DNA of 64,000 bases from JAJAZB01 sp965249815 (GCA_965249815.1 CBDFMV010000002.1:372001-436000); one strand, 5' to 3'. Shown: positions 48,865 through 58,407, counted from the stretch's first letter. Notes: a model not told the origin generated them from the sequence alone. Made by a program: numbers and translations.

Positions 48865-50310
48865 ATGCCCCAACCCACCATTTACGTTTCCTCCGAAGTC
48901 GGCACACTCCGGCGGCTGCTCATTCACAGCCCCGACAGTGGATTGGGCAAAGTGGTGCCCTCGAAAGCCCAGGACTGGTTGTTCGAAGACATCGTTCACC
49001 TCGACACGATGCGGCGCGACGAGTACGATTACTACGTCAAACTGCTGCTTTATTTTCTCGACCCCGAGAAGGTGCGTGGCAAACTCGCCGCCATCGACGC
49101 CGACGAAAGCCGCGATTTTTACAAACCCGGCCACCCGGCCTACTTCAATTCCGACTACGTCATCGAATTTCAGCGCCTGCTGGCGGATATTCTGGCCGAC
49201 GAACTGACGCGGATGAAGCTCGTGGCGAGCATCTGCGCCATCGAGCACGAGTGGTACAGTACTCAGGCCGAATTGCTCGCGCTCTCGCCCGTCGAACTGG
49301 CCAAGGCCCTGGTTTCGGGCACGACGCCGACGGGTGAAATGCTGTTTGCACCCATCCCGAACCTGATTTTCACCCGCGATCTGGGCATCACGATCAACGG
49401 CCACCTACTGCTCAACAAACCCGCCAAGCCCGCCCGGACCCGCGAGGCGTTGCTGGTCCAGTACCTCGTGTTCAACCACCCGCTGTTTGCCGACCTGCGC
49501 GACAAGGTGATTGAACTGCCCGACAACGAACTGCATTTTCTGTTGCCCGAAAACGAAAAAGAGTACAACCGGACCACCCTCGAAGGCGGCGACGTGATGA
49601 TGGTGGCCCCCAACCACCTGCTCGTGGGCATGAGCGAGCGCACAACGATTTACGCCGCGCAACTCCTGATTCAGATTTTGTTTGAAAAAGGCATCGTCGA
49701 GAAAATCACGGTGGTGAGAATCCCGCACAAACGCGATTACATGCACATCGACACGGTGTTTACCCAGGCCAAACGCAACGTGTGGGTGGTGCTCGGCTCG
49801 CTGGCCCGCCGCCAGAGTCCGTTGCTCGACGAGCAGATTGACCCCACGATGGGCCGGTTGATTCCGCCCAAAGCCGACGAGGAAATGAAGCTGGTGCAGT
49901 TTCGCCGGGGGCAGGGAAAACCCCGCGAAATCGAAAATCTGGAAGATTTGCTCACCGAAATCAGCGTCGAAGACCTCGGCTGTGAACCCGGCTCGGTGAA
50001 GTTTGTCTATTCGGGCAACAACGAATTTCCCTACGGTGCCCGCGAGCAGTGGACCGATTCGTGTAACTTGCTGGCCCTGAAAGAAGGCGTCGTGGTGGGC
50101 TACGATCGCAACGACAAAACCGTCGAGGCCTTCCGCCAGGCCGGTTTTCGGACCGTCCGCGCCGCCGATCTGCTCCAGCAGTTCGAGCGCGGCGAGGCCA
50201 GCCCCGACACGCTCCCCGACACGCTCATTTTGCTGCCTTCCGCCGAACTTTCCCGCGCCCGCGGCGGTAGCCACTGCATGAGCATGCCGCTGCTGCGGGA
50301 CCGGCTTTGA
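48865..50310 (+). CDS. Arginine deiminase-family protein
   Basis: 481 residues from the ATG at 48865. The guanidino-group-modifying fold shows its catalytic motifs: NLIFTRDLG, LEGGDVMMVAPNHLLVGMSE, YMHIDTVFTQ (His and Asp) and the nucleophile Cys in RGGSHCMSMPL at the C-terminus. Classical ArcA is about 410 residues; the extra length is in the N-terminal and late inserts. It probably hydrolyses arginine to citrulline. A CtlX-like gene follows 74 nt later on the same strand, suggesting one arginine/citrulline route. Confidence 0.85.
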   Translation: MPQPTIYVSSEVGTLRRLLIHSPDSGLGKVVPSKAQDWLFEDIVHLDTMRRDEYDYYVKLLLYFLDPEKVRGKLAAIDADESRDFYKPGHPAYFNSDYVIEFQRLLADILADELTRMKLVASICAIEHEWYSTQAELLALSPVELAKALVSGTTPTGEMLFAPIPNLIFTRDLGITINGHLLLNKPAKPARTREALLVQYLVFNHPLFADLRDKVIELPDNELHFLLPENEKEYNRTTLEGGDVMMVAPNHLLVGMSERTTIYAAQLLIQILFEKGIVEKITVVRIPHKRDYMHIDTVFTQAKRNVWVVLGSLARRQSPLLDEQIDPTMGRLIPPKADEEMKLVQFRRGQGKPREIENLEDLLTEISVEDLGCEPGSVKFVYSGNNEFPYGAREQWTDSCNLLALKEGVVVGYDRNDKTVEAFRQAGFRTVRAADLLQQFERGEASPDTLPDTLILLPSAELSRARGGSHCMSMPLLRDRL

Positions 50311-50312
50311 AG

Positions 50313-50366
50313 GTTTAACGTTTCACGTTGAGCCTCAACCCGTTGAACGTCAAACCTTAAACCTGA
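50313..50366. repeat. Reiterated-word palindrome (GGTTTAACGTTTCACG type)
   Basis: GGTTTAACGTTTCACGTTGAG pairs imperfectly with the complement GTTGAACGTCAAACC; TTAAACCTGAAACG follows. It lies just after the arginine deiminase-family gene stop. Confidence 0.7.
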
Positions 50367-50384
50367 AACGATATTTTATTCATC

Positions 50385-51323
50385 ATGCGCAGCCAAGCTA
50401 CTTCCCACATTCTGATGATTCGGCCCGTGCGGTTCGGGTTTAACGAAGAAACCGCCCTCACCAACGCCTTCCAGAGCACTGAACACGCCGCCCAGACCCG
50501 CGACGTGGCCCAGGAAAACGCCCTGCGGGAATTTGACGACATGGTGCGCCAGCTCCGCGCCGTCGGGGTGGACGTCATCGTGGTCGAAGACATGCCCGAA
50601 CCCTACACGCCCGACTCGATTTTTCCGAACAACTGGGTGTCGTTTCACAACAACTGCACGGTGATTCTATACCCGATGCAGGCCGAAAATCGTCGCCTCG
50701 AGCGCCGGAAAGACATTCTCGATCTCATCGAAGAGCGGTTTTACATCAACCGGCTCGTTGACCTGACGGCGTTTGAAAACGAGGGAAAGTTCCTTGAAGG
50801 CACGGGCTCGATGGTGCTCGACCGCCGCTTCAAGGTGGCTTACGCCTGCCTGTCGCCGCGCACGAGTGACGAGGTGCTCGACGCCTTCGCCCTCCAGATG
50901 AACTACGAGATCGTGAAATTCAATGCCGTGGATGCATCGGGGAAAGCCATTTACCACACCAACGTGCTCATGTGCATCGGCGATTTGTTCGCCGTGGTGT
51001 GCCTGGCGGCCATTCCCGACCCTGACGAGCGCCTGATGGTGCGCAGTACGCTCGAAATGAGCGGGCGGCAACTCATCGAAATCAGCCTCACCCAGATGGC
51101 CCAGTTCGCGGGCAACATGCTCCAGGTGAAAACCCGGCGCGGCGGCAACCTCATCGTGATGAGTACCCAGGCTTACCAGAGCCTGACGCCCCGGCAAATC
51201 GACTCGCTCGACGATTTTGCCCCGCTCTTCCACGCCGACCTTGCGATGATTGAGGGCAACGGCGGCGGCTCGGCCCGCTGCATGATGGCCGAAGTGCATT
51301 TGCCGGAAAAAGACAAGGGGTAA
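50385..51323 (+). CDS. ctlX: CtlX-type guanidino hydrolase (citrulline utilisation family)
   Basis: 312 residues. CtlX/amidinotransferase features: ILMIRPVRFGFNEETALTN, SIFPNNWVSFHNN, FLEGTGSMVLDRR, AIYHTNVLMCIG with the catalytic His, and GGGSARCMMAEVHLP with the nucleophile Cys. The family belongs to the arginine deiminase superfamily and has been associated with citrulline or arginine catabolism. Next to the ADI-family gene it likely acts on the same or a consecutive substrate. Followed by a strong terminator. Confidence 0.87.
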   Translation: MRSQATSHILMIRPVRFGFNEETALTNAFQSTEHAAQTRDVAQENALREFDDMVRQLRAVGVDVIVVEDMPEPYTPDSIFPNNWVSFHNNCTVILYPMQAENRRLERRKDILDLIEERFYINRLVDLTAFENEGKFLEGTGSMVLDRRFKVAYACLSPRTSDEVLDAFALQMNYEIVKFNAVDASGKAIYHTNVLMCIGDLFAVVCLAAIPDPDERLMVRSTLEMSGRQLIEISLTQMAQFAGNMLQVKTRRGGNLIVMSTQAYQSLTPRQIDSLDDFAPLFHADLAMIEGNGGGSARCMMAEVHLPEKDKG

Positions 51324-51338
51324 GCGGTCGATTGGATT

Positions 51339-51373
51339 AAAAAAGCCGCGCTGGTAAACAGCGCGGCTTTTTT
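51339..51373. terminator. Bidirectional Rho-independent terminator
   Basis: AAAAAAGCCGCGCT pairs with AGCGCGGCTTTTTT around a short loop. It is shared by the convergent ctlX and arfB genes and overlaps the arfB stop by 2 nt. Confidence 0.92.
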
Positions 51374-51785
51374 AATCTTCGAAGTTGCCACCCCGGGGCG
51401 ATTTTCGGGTGGTTTTTTTCTCGGAGGCGAGCTTTTTGGCGTTGAGCCGTTCCTGCACCGAAGCCACGGTGGGCAGGGTGGAAACCCGCCGCTTGGCTAC
51501 CGTCAGGGCCTTTTCCAGCGTTTCGTACAGTTTTTTCACGACGGCTTCCTTGTTCTGCACCTGGCTGCGGTGAACCTGGCTGGTGAGCAGCAGGAAACCA
51601 TCGGTGGTCAGTTTGGACGCCAGTTTTTTCTGCAAACGGGCTTTTTGTGCGTCGGTGAGCAGGGTGGAGGCGGCAATGCTGAAACGCACTTCGACTTTGC
51701 TTTCAACTTTGTTGACGTTCTGCCCGCCCGGCCCACCGCTGCGGGCGGTCTGGAATTGAAGTTCGGGCGTGAGGTCGGGGAGCAT
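51372..51785 (-). CDS. arfB: ArfB, alternative ribosome-rescue factor (YaeJ)
   Basis: 137 residues. The release-factor GGQ motif is in ARSGGPGGQNVNKVESKVEV and the C-terminal tail is basic (LASEKKTTRKSPRGGNFED), as required to enter the mRNA channel of stalled ribosomes. ArfB hydrolyses peptidyl-tRNA on non-stop complexes. Last gene of a minus-strand run after coaX with a 90-nt gap. Confidence 0.94.
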   Translation of the reverse strand: MLPDLTPELQFQTARSGGPGGQNVNKVESKVEVRFSIAASTLLTDAQKARLQKKLASKLTTDGFLLLTSQVHRSQVQNKEAVVKKLYETLEKALTVAKRRVSTLPTVASVQERLNAKKLASEKKTTRKSPRGGNFED

Positions 51786-51875
51786 GAGCAGTTGATGAAA
51801 AGTGGTGAAGGGGTCGTGAAAAATTCACGGAAGCAACGCAAAAACCGGGAAACTTAAAAACTAAAATTTCGTACC

Positions 51876-52640
51876 TCACGCCACCAGTTCGCCAATCACC
51901 CGCAACCCGTTGAGCGTTAGCAGCGGGTCCACTTCGTCAAATACCTCGTGCAGGGGCGTCAGGATGGCCGACAGCCCGCCGGTGGCCAGCACCTTGCACG
52001 GACCAATTTCGGCCCGAATCTGGGCGAGCATTTCCTTGACCAACCCCACGTAACCCCACAAGATACCCGCCTGGATGGCGTGGACAGTGTTTTTGCCAAT
52101 GGCCGACGCGGGCATCACCAACGGCACTTCGGGCAGTTGGGCGGTGTTGCTCGAAAGCGACTTCACGGCTGTTTTCAGCCCCGGCGCGATGCTGACGCCC
52201 TCGATCTTCCCCGCACCCGACACGACCGTGAACGTGAGCGCCGTGCCAAAATCAACCACAATGACGTTCGCCGGGGCGTAGGTGTGGAAAGCGTACACGG
52301 CATTGGCGACCAAATCGGTGCCGATTTCGCGGGGACTAAGGATGTCGAGGCCCAGTTTGGGGTAAACCTCCGGCCCGACTACTACGGGCGACACGTCGAA
52401 CAGGCCCTTGACCAGCGACCGAATCAGAAACGTTTCGCCCGGCACGACGCTGCTCAGCACGACACGGTCCACCGCCGCGATGGGCAGGCCGTTTTCCCTG
52501 AACAGCCGCCGAACTTCCGCATCATAGTCTTCAAGTCGCGAGCTGTAATGCGTCGGAATGCGCAGCACGGGCAGCCAGGTCTGCCCATCGTGCAGACCGA
52601 GGACGATGTCGGAATTGCCGATGTCGATGGCGAGGAGCAT
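51876..52640 (-). CDS. coaX: Type III pantothenate kinase
   Basis: 254 residues. CoaX features: LLAIDIGNSDIVLGLHDG phosphate loop, GPEVYPKLGLDILSPREIGTD (with the diagnostic Gly-x-Asp), VVDFGTALTFTVVS and APGLKTAVKSLSSNTAQLP, IQAGILWGYVGLVKEML. It performs the first step of CoA synthesis in the cytoplasm with unusual potassium dependence known for the family. The gene starts 9 nt after the Fic/Doc toxin gene. Confidence 0.95.
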   Translation of the reverse strand: MLLAIDIGNSDIVLGLHDGQTWLPVLRIPTHYSSRLEDYDAEVRRLFRENGLPIAAVDRVVLSSVVPGETFLIRSLVKGLFDVSPVVVGPEVYPKLGLDILSPREIGTDLVANAVYAFHTYAPANVIVVDFGTALTFTVVSGAGKIEGVSIAPGLKTAVKSLSSNTAQLPEVPLVMPASAIGKNTVHAIQAGILWGYVGLVKEMLAQIRAEIGPCKVLATGGLSAILTPLHEVFDEVDPLLTLNGLRVIGELVA

Positions 52641-52649
52641 GAGACGTAA

Positions 52650-53084
52650 TTAAAATCCAATGATGAACGAGCGAATTTTCCGTTTTAAATACCGCATGAT
52701 TCGTTCTTGGTCTTGGGGTAAACTTTCGGAAGTTTTTATGGCCATACGCTCCAATCCCTTAAACAATTCCCGCTCATCAATGTAAAGCTCATCCACATTC
52801 CGTTTCAGGAAATCATACAAGGCAAGAAGTGCGATTCGTTTATTCCCGTTCTGAAACGGGTGATTGGTCACCAGGCAATAAAACATCCAGGCAGCTTTGT
52901 TGACTATACCCCTATAAAGTTCTTGGCCGAAATAATTTGCGTGAATCTGGGCTAGAATTGACTCAAGTTTGCCGTGGTAGCGACGTTCGAATCCTGGCAC
53001 TGGTTCGTCAAATAAACCGTCACGATAAAGTTCATTTAGAATGGCAATATAATCTTGAAAATCATCCAGCGTGAGGTAAGTCAT
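52650..53084 (-). CDS. Fic/Doc-family toxin (death-on-curing type)
   Basis: 144 residues. The Fic motif is HPFQNGNKRIALLALYDFL (HxFxxGNKR with the first His catalytic), preceded by a Doc-like N-terminus (YLTLDDFQDYIAILNELYRD) and KAAWMFYCLVTNHP. Doc phosphorylates EF-Tu while other Fic proteins AMPylate targets; the short size and Doc-like layout favour the former, by inference. Its ATG overlaps the upstream small gene stop (ATGA). Confidence 0.88.
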   Translation of the reverse strand: MTYLTLDDFQDYIAILNELYRDGLFDEPVPGFERRYHGKLESILAQIHANYFGQELYRGIVNKAAWMFYCLVTNHPFQNGNKRIALLALYDFLKRNVDELYIDERELFKGLERMAIKTSESLPQDQERIMRYLKRKIRSFIIGF

Positions 53085-53308
53085 TTTTTCTTGCCTTTGT
53101 CGTAGTCAGCAAGGCCTTTTAGTGCATGCGATAACTTGCCGACCTCTTCGCGGGTGACCCCTTTGAATGGCTTACCATCCTTCTTGGTCTGCATAAACTG
53201 ACCAGTTTGCGCGTCGCGTTTGACGTACAATCCCGTTTTGGAATTGTATGTCTGAGAACGCTCTTTAACGGCACCCTGTCGGTGCCCTTTGCCTGTGTTC
53301 CGTGCCAT
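53081..53308 (-). CDS. Small basic protein, probable antitoxin of the Fic/Doc gene
   Basis: 75 residues, rich in Lys/Arg/Gly: ARNTGKGHRQGAVKERSQTY, VKRDAQTGQFMQTKKDGKPF and a C-terminal helix EEVGKLSHALKGLADYDKG. It is translationally coupled (4-nt overlap) to the Doc-like gene and precedes it, the place for an antitoxin. It does not carry an obvious Fic-inhibitory [S/T]xxxE[G/N] helix or a Phd fold, so the inhibition mode would be different. Confidence 0.7.
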   Translation of the reverse strand: MARNTGKGHRQGAVKERSQTYNSKTGLYVKRDAQTGQFMQTKKDGKPFKGVTREEVGKLSHALKGLADYDKGKKK

Positions 53309-53341
53309 GATGTCGGCAAGTTGGGTACAAATGATGGTAAA

Positions 53342-55375
53342 TTAAAACCCAATCCGCCCCCGCCGCCCGGTTGGGGCGTTGACCACGCTTTCCTCCGTCG
53401 CAAATTCCCGCAATTCCTTCAATTCCTGCTCAAAACCGCCCGACAGAATCGGGAAGCGGCACCAGGTGCGGGGGTCGAGGTTGCGGTCGTCGAGGTGGAA
53501 GCTGGGCGCGTAGCGTTCGCGCTTCCACTGGTTTCTGGACCAGAGTTTAAAAAACCGCTCCGTCCAGAACAACAGTTTTTCGCGGGAATGCACGTCGCCG
53601 AAATCGAGCAGCAGGCGCTGAAAAACGGCCTTCGGCGGCTGCTTGTCGCGGATGCCGTAGGCCTCGATGGCGTCGAGCACGTCGTAGGGCATGAGGTCGT
53701 CTTCGTCGGTTTGCTTGTTGGCCAGCGGGCGCAACTCGGCGGTGGGCTGGAGGTTGTTGACGGCGTTCAGGCCCTTGATTTTGAGCGTTCCACCCAGCCC
53801 GACTGTTTCCAGCCAGATGAGCCATTTTCGCAAAAATGCTTTGTCGATACCACCCAGCGGGGCGATGCTGCCCGCCGTATCGCCGTCCATCGTGGCGTAA
53901 CCCACGGCGGCTTCGGAACGGTTGGAGGTGGTGAGCAGCAACGCGTTCTGCACGTTGGTGAGCAGCCAGGCGCTGGGGGCGCGCACACGGGCCTGGATGT
54001 TTTGCAACGCGATGTCGTCGGTTTCCCAGCTTAATTTTCGCCCCAACCCCGTTTCAATCAGCGTTTTGTACTGCTCGACGAGGCCGTTGATGTTGATGTC
54101 GTAAAACGTCGCGCCGAGGTCTTCGGCCAGCGATTGGGCGGAGTGCTTGGTGGCCGCCGAGGAATTTTCCGTTCCCTGCCAGATGCAGTGGAGCAACTTG
54201 CCGGTCAGTTCGGCGGGCGATTCACACGCCTGAATCGCCGGAATGTGGGCGAGTTTTTGTTTAAACTCGTCCAACCCGATGCTTTCCAGCGCCAGTTCGA
54301 CCATCAGCCGCACCAGCGCCGCGCAGGCCGACGAGTCGGCCCCGCCCGACAGCGACACGACGAAGCCCCGCGAGCGGCTTTTCCGCAAATAATCGAACAG
54401 CGCCAGCGCCTCGGCGCGGGCAAATTCTTCTTCTTTTTGGTAGCCTTTCGCTTCCCAGTGCTCGAGGGCGTACACGTTGCGTTCCGGCGCGATTTCGGGG
54501 AAATCAAAGTTGAATGGCACCTTCAGCGCGTCAAATTCTTTGTGAAACGCGTTGCGAATCTGCACCTGATTCAGCCGCCCGATGTGCACGTCGATGACGG
54601 CCGTGATGAGGTAGTGGTCGGTGTAGCTGAAGCGGTTGCCCGACGTGAGCAGTTCGCCCGCCTGGGCGATGATGGCGTCGCCGTCGTAGATGGCCCGGCC
54701 CGCTTCATTGCCGAGCAGGTTGCAGTAAATGTAGGCGCACCCGAAGGCGCGGGAGCCTTCCTGGACGAGCCGTTCGCGGGTGAAGGTTTTGAAAAACCCG
54801 AAGTGACTGGCCGATGGATTCAGCAAGATGTCCACGCCGCGCTGGTAAAGGTCGCGGCCGGGGCGGGCGGCCACCCAACCGTCTTCGCAGATTTCAAACC
54901 CGATTTTCACGCCGCTCACGTCGAAGAGCAAATCGCCGCAGGGGTAGCTGAACGGGCCGATTTTCACTTCCGTCCGCTCGCCCGCCTCCCAGGCGTGAAA
55001 CCAGCGCGTTTCGTAGTGGATGCCGTTGTTGGCGAGGTTGCGTTTCAGCGCGATGCCGCGAATCTGCCGGTTGGCCACCAGGGCGGCGGCGTCGTACACG
55101 CGGTTGTTGACCACCACGGGCAGGCCGAGGCACGCGATGATGCCATCGGTGTGCGGCACGATGTCGAGCAGGCTCTGCGCGGCCATTTCGCAGGTGTGCG
55201 GGGCGAAAAACATATCGTCGCAGCCGTAGCCGGTGATGGCCAGTTCAGGCAGACACAACAGGCTGACGCCCTGCTGCTTGGCGTCTTCGATGGCGGCAAT
55301 GAGGCGGGTTTTGTTGCCTTCCCAGTCGAGGGGAGTTTGGTTGACGACGCCGGCGGCGACTTTGAGGAGTTTCAT
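53342..55375 (-). CDS. nadE: Glutamine-dependent NAD+ synthase
   Basis: 677 residues from the ATG at 55375. The N-terminal nitrilase-like glutaminase domain has LLCLPELAITGYGCDD (Glu), ALKRNLANNGIHYETRWF (Lys) and KIGFEICEDGWVAARPG (Cys). The C-terminal synthetase domain has the PP-loop SLSGGADSSACAALV and LLTTSNRSEAAVGYATMDGD. It amidates nicotinate adenine dinucleotide. It is first in a minus-strand run of cofactor and toxin genes; a 33-nt gap separates it from the small protein gene. The upstream frame to 55453 was rejected for lack of conservation. Confidence 0.95.
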   Translation of the reverse strand: MKLLKVAAGVVNQTPLDWEGNKTRLIAAIEDAKQQGVSLLCLPELAITGYGCDDMFFAPHTCEMAAQSLLDIVPHTDGIIACLGLPVVVNNRVYDAAALVANRQIRGIALKRNLANNGIHYETRWFHAWEAGERTEVKIGPFSYPCGDLLFDVSGVKIGFEICEDGWVAARPGRDLYQRGVDILLNPSASHFGFFKTFTRERLVQEGSRAFGCAYIYCNLLGNEAGRAIYDGDAIIAQAGELLTSGNRFSYTDHYLITAVIDVHIGRLNQVQIRNAFHKEFDALKVPFNFDFPEIAPERNVYALEHWEAKGYQKEEEFARAEALALFDYLRKSRSRGFVVSLSGGADSSACAALVRLMVELALESIGLDEFKQKLAHIPAIQACESPAELTGKLLHCIWQGTENSSAATKHSAQSLAEDLGATFYDININGLVEQYKTLIETGLGRKLSWETDDIALQNIQARVRAPSAWLLTNVQNALLLTTSNRSEAAVGYATMDGDTAGSIAPLGGIDKAFLRKWLIWLETVGLGGTLKIKGLNAVNNLQPTAELRPLANKQTDEDDLMPYDVLDAIEAYGIRDKQPPKAVFQRLLLDFGDVHSREKLLFWTERFFKLWSRNQWKRERYAPSFHLDDRNLDPRTWCRFPILSGGFEQELKELREFATEESVVNAPTGRRGRIGF

Positions 55376-55451
55376 GCGGAAAAAAAGGGGTCTGCTGGAA
55401 GTACCGCAAAAATGGGAGAAAAGTTTACCTTTCCGGTAAATCCTGAAAGCC

Positions 55452-56972
55452 ATGAAAAAGGTCGTTCCGCTGCTGATTTGCCTGCTGGTGGGCAGGCTGG
55501 TGTTTGCCCAACCCGCAGATTGGAGAAAAGGCTACGACCACGTCGAGCCATTCGGCAAGGCGTTTATCGTCAGCAAAGCCGGGAAAATGGGTCTGGTCGA
55601 GCCGTCGGGGAAACCGCTGACGCGGCTGGTTTTCGACGGCATCGACATTCTTGACAGAGGATTTGCCGATGCCAAAATCGACGGTATGCAGGTATACCTG
55701 AGCGACACGGGGCGCATCGTCGGTACTAAACCGTATCTCGACGTGCTAAATCTTTGGATTTCGCCACCTTACCCAACGGTGGGTTTACCCGGTTGGGCGA
55801 GCCAATACCGCCAGGTAATTCCAACCGCAGGGAGGTACATCGGGTATCAGTTTTTAGGCGAAGAAGAAAGGGTGCACCGGGGGAAAAAGAGTATTGTCCG
55901 GCACATCCAGGCCCAGTTATTGGGAGCAGGCGGGCGACCTTTGACCCCAATCTGGTACGATGCCATCCAGCCATTTTCTTACGGCCGAGCCGCGGCAAAG
56001 CGCAACAAGAAGTGGGGCTACCTCGATTCGTTGGGCCAGGAGGTGATTCCGTTTAAATACGACGAAGTCTCCACGTTTAGCGAGGGCCTTGCCGTCGTGA
56101 ATGGCTGGGTTATCGACCGCACCGGGCGAAAGCGATTTCCCAACCAGACCGGTTACACCGCCTGGGAAGGATTTCGGGGAAACTTGTGCGAAGTGTCCGT
56201 CGAAGCCGGGCAACCTGGGGCCTTTAACGATCCCACCCGACCCCGCTGGGGCCACCGCTACAACTACATCGACCACGCGGGCAACTTCCTGATTCCGTTC
56301 CGGTACGACAGCATCAAAGAGTATGAACAGGGGCTGTTGCGGATTGTCTGGAAAGATGGTCGAGGAAAATTCCTCGACTCGTTGGCTCAGGAGCAGCATT
56401 CTGAACGTTTCGAGGCGATTGAGGCGTATGTATATTTTCCAGACCCTACTGATTCCCGTCCAGGAGAGGTGGGCCTTCGCTACGGCTGGCCCGGCCACCG
56501 CCGCGTCAGGCAGGATAGTCGCTACGGTTTCATCGACATGAAAACCGGCCAGATGGCAATTCCCTGCCGGTACCAAACCACCCTCCCCAACGCCGAAGGC
56601 CGGATTTGGGTGAAAGCAGCCGACCGCTGGGGCCTGCTCGATTCGGTAGGCCACGAAATCGTGCCGCCCCGGTTGGCCTTCGATACCGTGTACGACTTCC
56701 ACGAAGGGTTGGCGCTGGTGCGAGACGGCTACCGCTACGGGTACGTGAATCGGAGCGGACGGCTCGCCATTCCGCTCCGATTCTGGCAGGCCGACGAATT
56801 TCGGAACGGCAAAGCCAGTGCCCGAACCTGGCTCAGGCGGGGAACGCTCAACCAAAAGGGCCAGTGGCTACGCTCGTCGGTGGCGGCGGAGTGGTTTCTG
56901 GTCCTGGTGTTGCTGCTGGTGGGTAGCGGTTTTTGGGCGTGGCAGCGGTGGGAAACCCGCCGGGTCGCTTGA
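55452..56972 (+). CDS. WG-repeat exported protein with C-terminal membrane anchor
   Basis: 506 residues. A signal peptide (KKVVPLLICLLVGRLVFAQ) is followed by at least five WG-type repeats: KWGYLDSLGQEVIPFKYDEV, RYNYIDHAGNFLIPFRYDSI, RYGFIDMKTGQMAIPCRY, RWGLLDSVGHEIVPPRL and RYGYVNRSGRLAIPLRFW. A final transmembrane helix (WFLVLVLLLVGSGFWAW) is followed by basic residues. WG repeats form beta-propeller-like structures of unknown ligand. Divergent from nadE, 45 nt before the AI-2E transporter. Confidence 0.88.
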   Translation: MKKVVPLLICLLVGRLVFAQPADWRKGYDHVEPFGKAFIVSKAGKMGLVEPSGKPLTRLVFDGIDILDRGFADAKIDGMQVYLSDTGRIVGTKPYLDVLNLWISPPYPTVGLPGWASQYRQVIPTAGRYIGYQFLGEEERVHRGKKSIVRHIQAQLLGAGGRPLTPIWYDAIQPFSYGRAAAKRNKKWGYLDSLGQEVIPFKYDEVSTFSEGLAVVNGWVIDRTGRKRFPNQTGYTAWEGFRGNLCEVSVEAGQPGAFNDPTRPRWGHRYNYIDHAGNFLIPFRYDSIKEYEQGLLRIVWKDGRGKFLDSLAQEQHSERFEAIEAYVYFPDPTDSRPGEVGLRYGWPGHRRVRQDSRYGFIDMKTGQMAIPCRYQTTLPNAEGRIWVKAADRWGLLDSVGHEIVPPRLAFDTVYDFHEGLALVRDGYRYGYVNRSGRLAIPLRFWQADEFRNGKASARTWLRRGTLNQKGQWLRSSVAAEWFLVLVLLLVGSGFWAWQRWETRRVA

Positions 56973-57017
56973 AAAGTGAAACGCTTTTGCGAGGTTTGCC
57001 CGGAAACCCTTCCGTTC

Positions 57018-58151
57018 ATGCCCGAATCCATCCAACCGCGCCCCTTTTACCACCAGCTTTCCCACACGCTGATCATCCTGGCCCTGCTGCTTTACGGCGT
57101 GTACGTGGGGCAGGACATCGTGGTGCCGCTGGCGCTTTCGGCCCTGCTGGCCGTGCTGCTGCGGCCCGTCGAAGCCCGGCTCGAACGCTGGGGCGTCAAC
57201 CGCATCGTGGCCATCAGCATTGCCCTGACGCTCGCCATCGTGGTACTGGCAGCGGTGACGACGGTGATTTCGATGCAAATCGCCGGTTTTGCCGACGACA
57301 TTCCCAAACTGAAGCAAAACCTCAATGATTTCTACACCAACGCCCGGCGCTGGGTACGGCGCGAGTACCACCTCAGCTACCGCGAGCAGGACAAGTACGT
57401 GCAACAGGCCCAGGCCCAAACCATCGGCAGCCTGCAAGGGGCCGGGGGAGGGGCACTGGTAGCCCTTTCGGGACCGCTGGGCACCTTGCTGCTGTTGCCG
57501 ATTTACGTATTTTTACTAATGTACTACCGCGCCATGTTGCTCAACGTCACCGTGCGGCTCTTTGCCGAAACGCATTCCGGGCGCGTGCGCGAAATCATCG
57601 GTGCGGTGAAAACCGTTATCCAGAGTTACGTGGTCGGGTTGCTCATCGAAACCAGTTGCGTGGCCTTCCTCAATTCCCTCGGTCTGTTGGTACTCGGTGT
57701 GCAATACGCCATCCTGCTCGGCGTGGTAGGGGCGATTCTCAACCTGATTCCCTACATCGGCGGGCTGATTGCCGTCGCGCTGACGGTGCTGGTTACGTTC
57801 ATGAACCAGCCCCAAACGACCACCGTGCTGGGCGTACTGGTGGTGTTTCTGCTGGTGCAGTTTATCGACAACAACTTTTTTGTGCCCGTCATCATCGGCT
57901 CGAAGGTGAAGGTCAACGCCCTCGTGTCCATTCTCGGTGTATTGCTGGGTGGGGCGCTGGCGGGCGTGTCGGGGATGTTTCTGTCCATCCCGGCCATTGC
58001 CATCCTGAAAGTCATCTTCGACCGCGTCGAAGGCCTCGAACCCTGGGGCCTGCTCATCGGCGACGATACGCCCGAAGATGCCCCGCACCTGTTCCGGTTC
58101 AAACGAACCCGTTCGCGGAAACAACCACCGACATCGGCCGACGGGGCCTGA
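57018..58151 (+). CDS. AI-2E family transporter (second copy)
   Basis: 377 residues from the ATG at 57018; a GTG at 56976 gives a longer but less hydrophobic start. It has about eight hydrophobic spans with the family arrangement: LIILALLLYGVYVGQDIVVP, the amphipathic central region, LNLIPYIGGLIAVALTVLV and NFFVPVIIGSKVKVNALVSI, close to the YdiK group. It shares architecture but little sequence with the gene at 12011. Possibly cotranscribed with the WG-repeat gene. Confidence 0.88.
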   Translation: MPESIQPRPFYHQLSHTLIILALLLYGVYVGQDIVVPLALSALLAVLLRPVEARLERWGVNRIVAISIALTLAIVVLAAVTTVISMQIAGFADDIPKLKQNLNDFYTNARRWVRREYHLSYREQDKYVQQAQAQTIGSLQGAGGGALVALSGPLGTLLLLPIYVFLLMYYRAMLLNVTVRLFAETHSGRVREIIGAVKTVIQSYVVGLLIETSCVAFLNSLGLLVLGVQYAILLGVVGAILNLIPYIGGLIAVALTVLVTFMNQPQTTTVLGVLVVFLLVQFIDNNFFVPVIIGSKVKVNALVSILGVLLGGALAGVSGMFLSIPAIAILKVIFDRVEGLEPWGLLIGDDTPEDAPHLFRFKRTRSRKQPPTSADGA

Positions 58152-58407
58152 ACTCGGCGGCAAGCGCGTAGTTTCCGGGCGATTGCGTAAAAACCCCCGC
58201 TCTGAAAATCAGGTAGTTTTCCGTTTTTTTTTCTGGACCGAAGTCCTCACATTTGGCCAGCAGTTCGCCGACAGCTTTTCAGAACCACTCCCCTCAAACC
58301 GATTACCGCTCAGGCGGCCCCGTGCCGCTATCCGCTCACCCGACCGTCCTGATTCGGGGCCAAGGCCTTTTTTGCGTTTACGCGCACCCGTAACCCACTT
58401 TCGAGGT

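Noticed and set aside
58078..58407. Longer N-terminus for the DUF4255 protein
   Set aside because: The extra 110 residues overlap the previous gene's end and are Arg/Pro-rich shadow sequence; the family begins at MLALAIDWLLHE.
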